DNA of 64,000 nucleotides from JBEKHT01 sp050012135. Its GTDB lineage: Bacteria; Chloroflexota; Anaerolineae; Anaerolineales; RBG-16-64-43. Positions within the stretch are counted from its first letter, which is position 1. Each line of letters opens with the position of its first letter. Both the position numbers and the translations under genes were made by a program. The notes under the pieces were generated by a model that was not told the origin of the DNA, did not search any database, and saw nothing but the letters and a program-made list of their open reading frames with translations. The stretch is taken from NCBI GenBank assembly GCA_050012135.1, contig JBEKHT010000004.1, positions 1-64,000 on the forward strand, given 5' to 3'. Of the stretch, positions 34,897 to 43,015 are shown in pieces.

Positions 34897-36492
34897 TTGC
34901 ACTTGAAGTCCAGATCCCCGAGACGTCCTCAGGGACGAGCGCGCCTCGGTCTGGCGGCGCTCACCGTGGTTGCGGCGGCATTGGCTTGCTCTCGCGAAGG
35001 AGTCGTCTTGCCCGGGGCAGGAACCCCGCTCCCCACCGTTTTGCTGGATCTAGCCGCGCCCACTGCGACCACTCCTTTGTCGCTCCCCAGTGCGACCGCC
35101 ACGTGGGCTGATTCAACCCAGACTCCCATGCCGGTCTGGACGCTGCCCCCCCTCGCCAGCCCGACTTTCCCCGCCACCGCGACCGTCCTGGCGACGTCGA
35201 GCCGATCTCTGCTCTACGTCGCGCAAGCGGGGGACACACTCCGGACTGTAGCGATACGCTTTGGGGTCGCGCCACAGGATATTCAGGCCTACGCCGGGGG
35301 CCTTCCCGGTCAGGGTCTTCTCAATCCGGGACAGCAGCTGATCATCCCATCGCGCCTGGGGACCACCACCCCTGTGGAGCAGCTCGTCCCAGACAGCGAA
35401 ATGGTTTACTCGCCAGCCGCCGCCGCCTTCGATCCGTCGGCCTTCTCCCGGCGCATGGGTGGATACCTGGCCAATTACCAGGACACCAGCGCCGACCTCG
35501 GGAGCGGACCGTCGATCCTGAAGGATCTTGCCCTGGACAACTCGATCAATCCCAAGATCCTGCTGACCCTGATGGAGCAGGGGAGTGGCTGGGTGACCCA
35601 ACCCTCGCCCTCCCCAGCCCTGCGGGAATACCCGATGGGCATCCTCGATCCAAACCTGAAGGGGCTGGTCTCCCAACTCGTGGAAGCCACCAACCGCCTA
35701 AGCATCGGCTACTATGGCTGGAGGGATGCCAGCCTGCTTGAACTCAAGTTTGGGGATGGGACTTCCTTGCGATTGGCGCCCAACTTGAATGCAGGCTCCG
35801 TGGCGCTCCTGTATTACTTTTCGCTGGAGGCGGCTGACCAGGCCAGCTGGCAGCGTGATCTGCAGCAATTCCTGGCCACCCACAAGAAGTTCTTCGGGGA
35901 CCCTTTCGCGAACGTAGATCGGTTCGAACCGCTCTACTACCCAGACTTGAAGCAACCGACCCTGGAGTTGCCCTTTCTCCCCGGACAGCGGTGGGCCCTG
36001 ACGGGAGGTCCACATGGTGCCTGGGAACATGAGGGTGCCCAGGCGGCGCTTGATTTCGCCCCACCCGCGGTCGCTCCTGGCTGCACCCCATCAACGCTGT
36101 GGGCGACGGCCGTTGCCCCTGGGCTCGTAGTGAGAAGCGGGGGTGGGGTCGTGGTCCTGGATCTCGACGGAGACGGCCAGGAGGAGACGGGCTGGGATAT
36201 TCTTTATCTTCACATCGCGAGCCAGGGCCGGGTGCCGGTCGGCACGCGGGTGGAGACCGGCGATATCCTGGGTCATCCTTCTTGCGAAGGAGGAATTGCA
36301 ACAGGTACCCACGTCCACATCGCGCGCAAGTTTAACGGCGAGTGGATTGAGGCCGCCGGTCCGCTCCCTTTTGATCTCAGCGGCTGGGTGGCTCAGGGCG
36401 GGAACGACCCCTATGAGGGGTCCCTGCAGCGGGGGAATGACAGGGCGGTGGCATGTGCTTGCGCCTCTTTCCAGACTCTGGTCTGGCGGTGA
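34897..36492 (+). CDS. LysM / lysozyme-like / M23 metallopeptidase lipoprotein, paralog 2
   Basis: 531 residues, starting at TTG 34897 with AGGAGG about five bases upstream and only 9 bases after paralog 1. The lipobox Cys is residue 31 (ALACS). The Thr/Pro linker is longer than in paralog 1. LysM is VAQAGDTLRTVAIRFGV. The lysozyme-like helix reads NPKILLTLMEQGSGW (Gly at the usual Glu position). The M23 motifs are complete: GGPHGAWEHEGAQAALDFA, ILYLHI and GTHVHIARK. The loop LDLDGDGQEETGW interrupts the peptidase as in the other copies. It is the most likely of the three, with paralog 1, to be an active peptidase. Confidence 0.85.
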   Translation: MHLKSRSPRRPQGRARLGLAALTVVAAALACSREGVVLPGAGTPLPTVLLDLAAPTATTPLSLPSATATWADSTQTPMPVWTLPPLASPTFPATATVLATSSRSLLYVAQAGDTLRTVAIRFGVAPQDIQAYAGGLPGQGLLNPGQQLIIPSRLGTTTPVEQLVPDSEMVYSPAAAAFDPSAFSRRMGGYLANYQDTSADLGSGPSILKDLALDNSINPKILLTLMEQGSGWVTQPSPSPALREYPMGILDPNLKGLVSQLVEATNRLSIGYYGWRDASLLELKFGDGTSLRLAPNLNAGSVALLYYFSLEAADQASWQRDLQQFLATHKKFFGDPFANVDRFEPLYYPDLKQPTLELPFLPGQRWALTGGPHGAWEHEGAQAALDFAPPAVAPGCTPSTLWATAVAPGLVVRSGGGVVVLDLDGDGQEETGWDILYLHIASQGRVPVGTRVETGDILGHPSCEGGIATGTHVHIARKFNGEWIEAAGPLPFDLSGWVAQGGNDPYEGSLQRGNDRAVACACASFQTLVWR

Positions 36493-36510
36493 GAGCCTAT
36501 TCGGCGTGAC

Positions 36511-37989
36511 ATGAATGCTAGGCATGGGAATCTCATCATCGCCCTAACCCTGCTGGGTCTTGCCGCCTGCCTGCCCCAACCCTTGCTGGAACAGCCCGCC
36601 CCCACCCAGCCAGCCGTGTCGGTTCCCGCGAATCCGAGCAGCAACCAGCCCACACCACTGCCCCAACGCCTGCCCATCGTGCCCGGGCAGATCATGGACT
36701 ATCCAGCCCAGTCCGGTGACACACTCCCGGCAGTGGCCGCGCATTTTAACACCACGGTGGATGCGGTTCGGGCGGCGAATTCGTGGTTGCCTCGGGATGT
36801 CACGACCCTCGCCCCGGGAAAGGACCTACGAGTCCCGGCGTACTTCGCTCCCTTCACCGGAACCTCCTTCAAGATCCTTCCGGATAGCGAGGTAGTCAAC
36901 AGCCCGGGCTTGGCGGGATTCAACCTCCAGGCGGTGGTGGAAGAAAAGGCCGGCTACCTTTCTCGCTACCAGGCTTATGCCTTCGATTCGACCCGGCCGG
37001 GGTGGGACATCGTTCAGGTTGTTGCTCAGACCTACTCCCTCAGCCCGCGACTCTTGCTCGCCCTGCTGCAGTTCCGATCAGGGTGGCTGACCAATCCCTC
37101 TCCGACCCAAGGAGAAATCGACTACCCTCTCGGTTTTCACGATCCGGTTTGGAAGGGACTAGCCCAGCAACTGACCTGGGCGGCCGAGCAGCTGAACAAT
37201 GGCTATTACGGTTGGCGGATTGGCAGTTTGACACAGATTCAGCTTGCGGACGGTCGAGTGACGCGCCCCGACCTGTACCAAAACGCCGGAACGGTGGCCG
37301 TGCAGTTCTTGCTGGCCCAGTATTTCGGCCAGGATCAATTTGATCAAGCGGTTGGGCCTCAAGGGTTTGTCCAAACCTACCGGTCTCTTTTCGGCGATCC
37401 TTTCTCCAAGGCCGTTACCTTGATGGCTGGGAGCCTCCGCCAACCGACCCTCTCGCTGCCTTTTGAGCCCGGTCACTTTTGGGCCTTCACCGGCGCACCG
37501 CATCCCGCCTGGGGCGACTCCCTGCCTTGGGGTGCGCTGGACTTTGCGCCGCCCTCAACGATCAAGGGCTGTGCGGACAGCGAGGAATGGGTTGTGGCCC
37601 CGGCCGGCGGGATCGTGGCCCGAAGTGAGCCCGCCACGGTAATCCTCGACCTGGATGGGGACGGGGACGAGCGAACGGGCTGGGTTGTCCTCTTCTACCA
37701 CATCGCCGACCAGGATCGCGTCCCGCAGGGGACCGTCCTCAAGGAGGGGGACCGCATCGGTCATCCTTCCTGCGAGGGAGGGCGAGCCACGGGCGACAAC
37801 GTGCATATGGCGCGCCGATACAACGGGGAATGGATTCCTGCCTCCGGTCCCCTGGCGTTTGACCTGAGCGATTGGGTGGCAGCCAGCGGGGGCACTCCCT
37901 ATCTCGGTACCCTGACCAGAGGCCTGGTCACCATGTCGGCCTGCAGTTGCACCGTCTTCTCCAACGAACTCGCCTTGCCCGGCCCTTGA
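36511..37989 (+). CDS. LysM / lysozyme-like / M23-like lipoprotein, paralog 3 (probably inactive peptidase)
   Basis: 492 residues with lipobox Cys20 (GLAACL). The LysM (YPAQSGDTLPAVAAHFNTTV) is degenerate. The helical domain has SPRLLLALLQFRSGW, with Arg at the usual Glu position. In the M23 part GAPHPAWGDSLPWGALDFA and LFYHI are kept, but the last motif is GDNVHMARR, so the first His of HxH is Asn. That His is catalytic in LytM-type enzymes, so this copy may bind but not cut. The DxDGDG loop (LDLDGDGDERTGW) is kept. It follows paralog 2 by 18 bases, in the same operon. Confidence 0.82.
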   Translation: MNARHGNLIIALTLLGLAACLPQPLLEQPAPTQPAVSVPANPSSNQPTPLPQRLPIVPGQIMDYPAQSGDTLPAVAAHFNTTVDAVRAANSWLPRDVTTLAPGKDLRVPAYFAPFTGTSFKILPDSEVVNSPGLAGFNLQAVVEEKAGYLSRYQAYAFDSTRPGWDIVQVVAQTYSLSPRLLLALLQFRSGWLTNPSPTQGEIDYPLGFHDPVWKGLAQQLTWAAEQLNNGYYGWRIGSLTQIQLADGRVTRPDLYQNAGTVAVQFLLAQYFGQDQFDQAVGPQGFVQTYRSLFGDPFSKAVTLMAGSLRQPTLSLPFEPGHFWAFTGAPHPAWGDSLPWGALDFAPPSTIKGCADSEEWVVAPAGGIVARSEPATVILDLDGDGDERTGWVVLFYHIADQDRVPQGTVLKEGDRIGHPSCEGGRATGDNVHMARRYNGEWIPASGPLAFDLSDWVAASGGTPYLGTLTRGLVTMSACSCTVFSNELALPGP

Positions 37990-38297
37990 CAACCGGCGCT
38001 GCAACCATCGGGCCCACGGCGATCGAGGGCGTGGACGGATCGGGTTCCGGTCCGGCCTGACGACTGCTTGCCTCTCGGTCCCGGGAGGCGTTGTCCAAGG
38101 ATCGGACCCGAGTCCTGGGAGGATCCGGACCCTCCATCCTGGCCGGAATCCGGAGACAGGGCGTAGCGGGCGGGCTGAGTATGCCCCTCTTGCAGTTCGA
38201 CCTGCTCGCCGCCTAGTCCCGTTGCACGGGATCATGTGGATGCCTCCGGTCAGGCCTGGAAACATGGGTCAGGGGATTCCTGGCCTGGATCTCTGCC
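37990..38297. other. Intergenic region before the RNase P RNA gene
   Basis: About 300 bases with no gene, tRNA or clear terminator that I can support. Confidence 0.5.
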
Positions 38298-38326
38298 TTG
38301 ACTGGTTTTGAGCCAACAATTAGACT
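38298..38326 (+). promoter_or_regulatory. Promoter of the RNase P RNA gene
   Basis: -35 TTGACT (38298-38303), a 17-base spacer, -10 TAGACT (38321-38326). The predicted start, about 38333, coincides with the first base of helix P1. Confidence 0.8.
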
Positions 38327-38332
38327 CAGCTC

Positions 38333-38824
38333 GGGGTCCCAAGTTGGCCGGGCGATCGCGTCGTGCCGGAGTCGAGTGCTGAGCGCTTGCCCCGGTGCGC
38401 CGAGGAAAGTCCGCGCTCCAGAGAGCTAGACGCCGGGCAATGCCCGGGGCGGGGCGACCTGCCGGAAGAGGGCCACAGAGAAGAAGATTGCCGCGGAGCT
38501 CTCGGGCCACGCGGCGAGGGTGAAAGGGTGGTGTAAGAGACCACCGGCGTCGGCAGCAATGTCGACGGCCAGGCAACCCCCGTCTGGAGCAAGGCCAAAC
38601 AGAGGCGAATCCCAGTGGGGTAGCACCCAATGGGTGCGGGCTGGCTCGGCCCGCCCAGCCTCGGGTAGGCTGCTTGAGCCGCACGGCAACGTGTCGGTCG
38701 AGATAGATGATCGCCGCCGGCCTGTGAGAAGGACGAAGCCGCAAGGCGTAAACTGCTTTGGAGGGTCAACCCCTTCCAGAAGGCCGGCACAGAACGCGGC
38801 TTACAGGTCAACTTGGGCCCCCCA
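38333..38824 (+). ncRNA. rnpB: RNase P RNA (bacterial class I)
   Basis: The catalytic RNA that trims tRNA 5' ends. Conserved segments are GAGGAAAGTCCGCGCTCC (near 38402), AGGGTGAAAGGGTGGTGTAA with GAGACCACC (38517-38546), and the 3' block ACAGAACGCGGCTTACAG (38789-38806). The ends pair into helix P1: GGGTCCCAAGTTGGCC at 38334-38349 with the segment at 38806-38821. At about 490 nt it is longer than the usual 350-400, so extra stem extensions are likely. The gene stands between the lipoproteins and the dcw cluster. Protein-coding frames over it are spurious. Confidence 0.93.
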
Positions 38825-38927
38825 CTTGAGGACTGCCGCAAACCCCCTCGGAACCCCGCTCGCCACACTCCAACACCCGCAACGGGCCTAGTTTCCTGAC
38901 GCATGCCTTAAAACTTTGCGTTGCCAC

Positions 38928-38956
38928 TTGTCCCAGTGGGGGAAAACGCATATACT
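38928..38956 (+). promoter_or_regulatory. Promoter of the dcw (mraZ) operon
   Basis: -35 TTGTCC (38928-38933), a 17-base spacer, -10 TATACT (38951-38956), directly followed by the MraZ boxes. Confidence 0.65.
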
Positions 38957-38991
38957 GTGGGCGCAAGTGGGAGAAAGTGGAAGGCGGTGGG
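38957..38991 (+). promoter_or_regulatory. MraZ operator: four GTGGG/GTGGA repeats with 10-base period
   Basis: GTGGG at 38957, 38967 and 38987 and GTGGA at 38977 are exactly 10 bases apart, one helical turn. MraZ is known to bind tandem TGGGN repeats with this spacing. They cover the predicted transcription start, which fits autorepression. Confidence 0.75.
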
Positions 38992-39043
38992 CTGGGCGCC
39001 GGGAAAACCCCGGCGTCCCCGCTTAAGGAGAAGAGGCGAACAT

Positions 39044-39490
39044 ATGTTCTTGGGAGAGTTTGAGCATGCTCTGGACGACAAGGGTAGGCTCACGATCCCG
39101 GCCAAACTCCGGGCGGGGTTTGCGGCTGGAGCCGTGGTAACGCGGGGATTCGAGCCTTGCCTCGTCGTCTATCCGCTCGAGACCTTCCGCCTCTTGGAGC
39201 AGAAGGCCCATGGGCTGACCCCCACGGACCCTTCCCACAGAGCGATCTTCCGACTGCTCTTCGGCGGCGCAGCCGATGTGGCCCTTGACTCCGTCGGTCG
39301 CGTCCTGATTCCCCCCTACCTGCGAACCTATGCGGCTCTTGCAACCCAGGTGGTCGTGGTCGGAGCGGGGCAGTACATCGAAGTCTGGGATGCGGGCAAG
39401 TGGAGTGAACAGCTGGCCACGCTCAATGATGCCGAGTCCAACTCGCGACGCTTTGTCTCATTGGATCTGGCGACCGGTGGGATCCCGTGA
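39044..39490 (+). CDS. mraZ: Transcriptional regulator MraZ
   Basis: A SpoVT/AbrB-fold DNA-binding protein (148 residues) that controls the dcw operon. It has the two family half-repeats: FLGEFEHALDDKGRLTIPAKLR and ADVALDSVGRVLIPPYLRTYA. The ATG at 39044 follows AAGGAG and starts in the canonical place; the longer frame would begin inside the promoter. It overlaps rsmH by 4 bases (GTGA). Confidence 0.96.
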   Translation: MFLGEFEHALDDKGRLTIPAKLRAGFAAGAVVTRGFEPCLVVYPLETFRLLEQKAHGLTPTDPSHRAIFRLLFGGAADVALDSVGRVLIPPYLRTYAALATQVVVVGAGQYIEVWDAGKWSEQLATLNDAESNSRRFVSLDLATGGIP

Positions 39491-40542
39491 GTGAAGATGC
39501 CCTCCGCCCGAAAGCCGGAGGGCAACCCGAGAGGGAAGGGGGCAGCCCCCTCAGGGCGCACGACCCAGTACTTTACCAAGAGGTACTCGATTGGCTGGAC
39601 CCTCGAGAGGGAGGGCGCTACATCGACGCGACCATCGGCGGCGGGGGCCATGCCTGGGGAATCCTCGAGCGATCGTCCCCGAGCGGATTGCTCCTGGGAA
39701 TCGATCGAGACCCGCAGGCGCTGGAGTTCGCGCGCCAGCATTTGGTCCGGTTTTCCAGTCGGATCATCTTGCGCCACGAGAACTTTCGTTTTCTGGAGAG
39801 GCTGGTGGAAGAACTGAAGTGGGGGCAGGTGGACGGAGTCTTGCTGGATCTGGGCCTTTCCTCTCTGCAGCTGGGCGAGGCACTTCGCGGCTTCTCTTTT
39901 CGGGAGGATGGACCGCTGGACATGCGGTTTGATCCGGGGGGCAAAACGACCGCCGGGGAGTTGGTCAACACTCTCTCGGAGGAGGAGCTCGCAAGGCTCC
40001 TTTTCGTGTATGGCGAGGAGAAACTGAGTCGCACCATCGCCCGCGCGATAGTGCGTGCCCGACCGCTCCGTTCGACTGTTGAGTTGGCTGAGGTGATTGA
40101 ACGTTGCGTCATCCGCAAGCTGGCAGGTCGAAGAGGGCATTGGAGGATCCATCCCGCAACGCGGACATTCCAGGCCCTGCGTATCGCGGTGAATGAGGAA
40201 CTGCAGGCTCTCGAGGAGGCGCTTCCCCAGGCGGGGAATGTGCTGCGGCCGGGCGGCCGGCTGGCGGTAATCTCCTTCCATTCCCTGGAGGACCGGATCG
40301 TGAAGCAATTCTTGCGGCGGAACTCGAGGCGCTTCGACCGCAGGGGCGGCCCGATAGCTCCTCCGGCGGGCGAAGAGCCCGGGTTCCAATTCGAACCCAC
40401 CCACAAGCCGATTCGTCCCGGGGAGGCCGAACTGCGCGCCAACCCGCGGTCCCGGAGTGCCAGACTGCGCGTGGCCCAGAAGGTCGAGGGAGGCTGGACA
40501 TCCGCGAGGGAACGACTGGGACCAGCCGGCACCCGCCCATGA
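39487..40542 (+). CDS. rsmH: 16S rRNA (cytosine1402-N4)-methyltransferase RsmH
   Basis: Methylates C1402 of 16S rRNA with SAM. The 351-residue protein starts at GTG 39487. HDPVLYQEVLDWL, the SAM-binding YIDATIGGGGHAWGIL, DGVLLDLGLSSLQL, MRFDPGG and ATRTFQALRIAVNEEL are typical. It is the second gene of the dcw cluster. Confidence 0.97.
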   Translation: MSEDALRPKAGGQPEREGGSPLRAHDPVLYQEVLDWLDPREGGRYIDATIGGGGHAWGILERSSPSGLLLGIDRDPQALEFARQHLVRFSSRIILRHENFRFLERLVEELKWGQVDGVLLDLGLSSLQLGEALRGFSFREDGPLDMRFDPGGKTTAGELVNTLSEEELARLLFVYGEEKLSRTIARAIVRARPLRSTVELAEVIERCVIRKLAGRRGHWRIHPATRTFQALRIAVNEELQALEEALPQAGNVLRPGGRLAVISFHSLEDRIVKQFLRRNSRRFDRRGGPIAPPAGEEPGFQFEPTHKPIRPGEAELRANPRSRSARLRVAQKVEGGWTSARERLGPAGTRP

Positions 40543-41033
40543 TGACCACGCCGAATTCCACTCCCGGAAGGCCGCAAGCGAGTCGGGCCAGAGCCTACCG
40601 TCAGGCCCCTTGGCGGGTCCAGACGCGACTGCTGGCCATGGGATTGGCCGTAGTGCTCACTCTGGCAGCGACCCTGAGCCTGTTCATCTTCACAGGTGCC
40701 CAGGCGGCGGAGGCGGGGCTCAGTGTGCAATCGCTTCTGACCGAGCGTGACGACTTGCTCCGCCGGATCGACAGTCAGCAAGCCGAGTTGGCGGGACTGC
40801 AATCGGAGAGTTGGATGAGCGCGCGGGCGAAGGAACTGGGCTTCAGCCCAGTTCCGCCTCAGGGAATGGGTTTTGTGGAAGTCCCGCCCGCTCCCGAGGC
40901 CACCCCGGCCTACTTCGGCCCAACCGGGACGCTCTATGTTGAGCCTGGGCTCGCCCTTTCGCCGGCCTATCGCCAGACTCTGCTCGACTGGCTGATCGAT
41001 CATCTGCGACAGGCCGGGAGCACTCAGCCTTGA
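40539..41033 (+). CDS. ftsL: FtsL-like septum protein
   Basis: 164 residues with a single membrane segment (about 33-55, LAMGLAVVLTLAATLSLFIF) and then a short coiled coil (LLTERDDLLRRIDSQQAELA), the plan of FtsL. The position between rsmH and the PBP gene supports it. A C-terminal Pro-rich stretch is unlike most FtsL proteins. Sequence similarity is too weak to be certain. Confidence 0.75.
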   Translation: MMTTPNSTPGRPQASRARAYRQAPWRVQTRLLAMGLAVVLTLAATLSLFIFTGAQAAEAGLSVQSLLTERDDLLRRIDSQQAELAGLQSESWMSARAKELGFSPVPPQGMGFVEVPPAPEATPAYFGPTGTLYVEPGLALSPAYRQTLLDWLIDHLRQAGSTQP

Positions 41034-42991
41034 ACCCGTCGCTGGCGCCGCGTGTGCGTATCGCGATGTACCTGCTTCTGATTCCACTGGCGGCCATCCT
41101 GGTCCAGCTCACGCGCTTTCAGATTCTTCCCACCCCGGATCGATCGGCGCTGTTTTCCGTGCCCTTCCCGCTGGTGCGCCATGTCGAGACGCCGCGCGGT
41201 CTCATCTACGACCGCAACGGAAATCTTCTGGCGGGCAACGTGACCCACTATCGCATCTACCTCGACAACTGCCAGCAGTATCTCTGGGCGGAAGACCTCT
41301 TGCCGGCGGACAACCACGGGCAGGCGAGCATCTCGATCGCGCGAGTGCTGGGAGAACTGGTCCAGGTGACCGGAGCCCAGATCAACATCCCCCCCGTGGT
41401 TCAATCCCTGCAGGAGCTGGACCGCAGTCTGAGCAAGGGATCGGCGAACGGGGAGCACCTGAGCACCTGTACCTTGTCGAGCGATGCGGTCGGGGCGGGC
41501 GACTCCCGGGTTGCCGTTCCGCTTTGGCTGGACGAATCCCAGGAGGGCAAACTCGAGATTGCGCAAGGCCAGACCGCGGATGCCAATGGTCATTTCCACA
41601 ATGATTCCTTGCTCTCGGACCTGCGCTCCGAAGCCTGGTACACCCGCTACTACCCGGAGGGGTCCTTGGGCTCTGAGGTCATTGGCTACAGCCGCCAATC
41701 CGGCGACCAAGCGGGGAATCCAGCGCAGGGAGTGCTGCGCTACTATCTCGAGACGGGGGACTGGGGGGTCGAGAACTACTACAACGACATCCTTCAGGGA
41801 ACCCGTGAGGATGTGACCTGGACGGTCGTCCCCATCGATATTAGCAACAACATTGATCGCGCCCAGCCTCCAGCCAACCTGATTCTTACGATCGACCGGG
41901 AAATCCAGGCCGAATCCGAGGCGGTCTTGCGCGAGGGCATCGAGCGCAGCCATGCCTCGCGAGGCTCGATCCTGGTTCTGCGGCCGCAAACGGGGGAGAT
42001 CTTGGCGATGGCAGACTATCCCGCCGCGGACCTGAACGACCCGGGCGGCTTTGAGACCATCTTCCATGCGAAGGGGAGGTTGCCAGATGATCCCCAGGGG
42101 CAGGTGCCCTCGCTCAACTCAGAGGCCCCCTACGAGCCGGGATCCACATTCAAGGTCCTGACCATGGCCTCGGCGCTCGATTCTGGGAAGGTGCAGCCGG
42201 GAACGACCTTCGTCGATCAAGGCTCTCTAGAGGTGGGCGGGCTGGTCATTCACAATTGGACCCCCCAGGCCTTTGGCCTGCAGGACATGACGGGCTGTCT
42301 GGCCAACTCGATCAACACCTGTCTGGCCTGGGTGGCAACCCAGAAGATGGGGCCAGCCGACTTCTACAGCTACATGGATCGTTTTTGGATTGGCCGAACG
42401 ATTGGCGTGGATCTGCCCGAATTGGCTGGAGACCTGCGCCGGCCCGGAGATACCGATTGGACCGACGCCACCCTGGCCACCAACGCGTTTGGCCAAGGGG
42501 TCTCCGTGACTCCCTTGCATCTAGCAGCCGCCATCGCGGCGGTCGCCAATCATGGGGTCATGATGATCCCCCATGTCGTCAAGTCGATCGTGCGACCCGA
42601 CGGATCGGTTGAGGAGATCGACCCGGTCCGATTGGGGCAGCCGATTTCGGCGGCGACGGCCGACACACTGAACAAGATGCTCGCCCAATCCCTGCAGACC
42701 GAGGACTCCAAGGCCCTCGTGCCAGGCTACCAGGTCGCGGGAAAAACCGGGACAGCCGACATCCCTCCCTACGTCGGGACGAAGACAATCGCCTCCTTTG
42801 TGGGTTGGGGGCCTGCGGACGATCCGCAGGTACTCATTCTCATCCGAATTGACGAGCCCACCTCGGCAGGTGACATGCAATACGGATCGATCACGGCCGC
42901 TCCCCTGTTTGCCGAGCTAGCCCCGCGGGTGTTTGCCGTTTTGGGCATCCCGCCGGACGCGGTCCGCCACAAGCTGGTTGCGACGCAATGA
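41030..42991 (+). CDS. ftsI: Penicillin-binding protein 2 / FtsI-type transpeptidase
   Basis: A 653-residue class B PBP that cross-links septal peptidoglycan. An N-terminal membrane anchor (residues 9-27) is followed by TPRGLIYDRNGNLLAGN (dimerisation domain). The transpeptidase domain has SxxK as STFK (in EPGSTFKVL), SIN as the SxN motif, and KTGT. It starts at TTG 41030, overlapping the ftsL stop. The N-terminal half has a long insert (about residues 120-270) of unknown role. Confidence 0.95.
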   Translation: MNPSLAPRVRIAMYLLLIPLAAILVQLTRFQILPTPDRSALFSVPFPLVRHVETPRGLIYDRNGNLLAGNVTHYRIYLDNCQQYLWAEDLLPADNHGQASISIARVLGELVQVTGAQINIPPVVQSLQELDRSLSKGSANGEHLSTCTLSSDAVGAGDSRVAVPLWLDESQEGKLEIAQGQTADANGHFHNDSLLSDLRSEAWYTRYYPEGSLGSEVIGYSRQSGDQAGNPAQGVLRYYLETGDWGVENYYNDILQGTREDVTWTVVPIDISNNIDRAQPPANLILTIDREIQAESEAVLREGIERSHASRGSILVLRPQTGEILAMADYPAADLNDPGGFETIFHAKGRLPDDPQGQVPSLNSEAPYEPGSTFKVLTMASALDSGKVQPGTTFVDQGSLEVGGLVIHNWTPQAFGLQDMTGCLANSINTCLAWVATQKMGPADFYSYMDRFWIGRTIGVDLPELAGDLRRPGDTDWTDATLATNAFGQGVSVTPLHLAAAIAAVANHGVMMIPHVVKSIVRPDGSVEEIDPVRLGQPISAATADTLNKMLAQSLQTEDSKALVPGYQVAGKTGTADIPPYVGTKTIASFVGWGPADDPQVLILIRIDEPTSAGDMQYGSITAAPLFAELAPRVFAVLGIPPDAVRHKLVATQ

Positions 42992-43015
42992 GGAGCCGGG
43001 GCTCGAAGAACAGAC

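Noticed and set aside
38250..38904. Several open frames on both strands over the RNase P RNA
   Set aside because: The region matches conserved RNase P RNA blocks and has its own promoter; the frames are chance.
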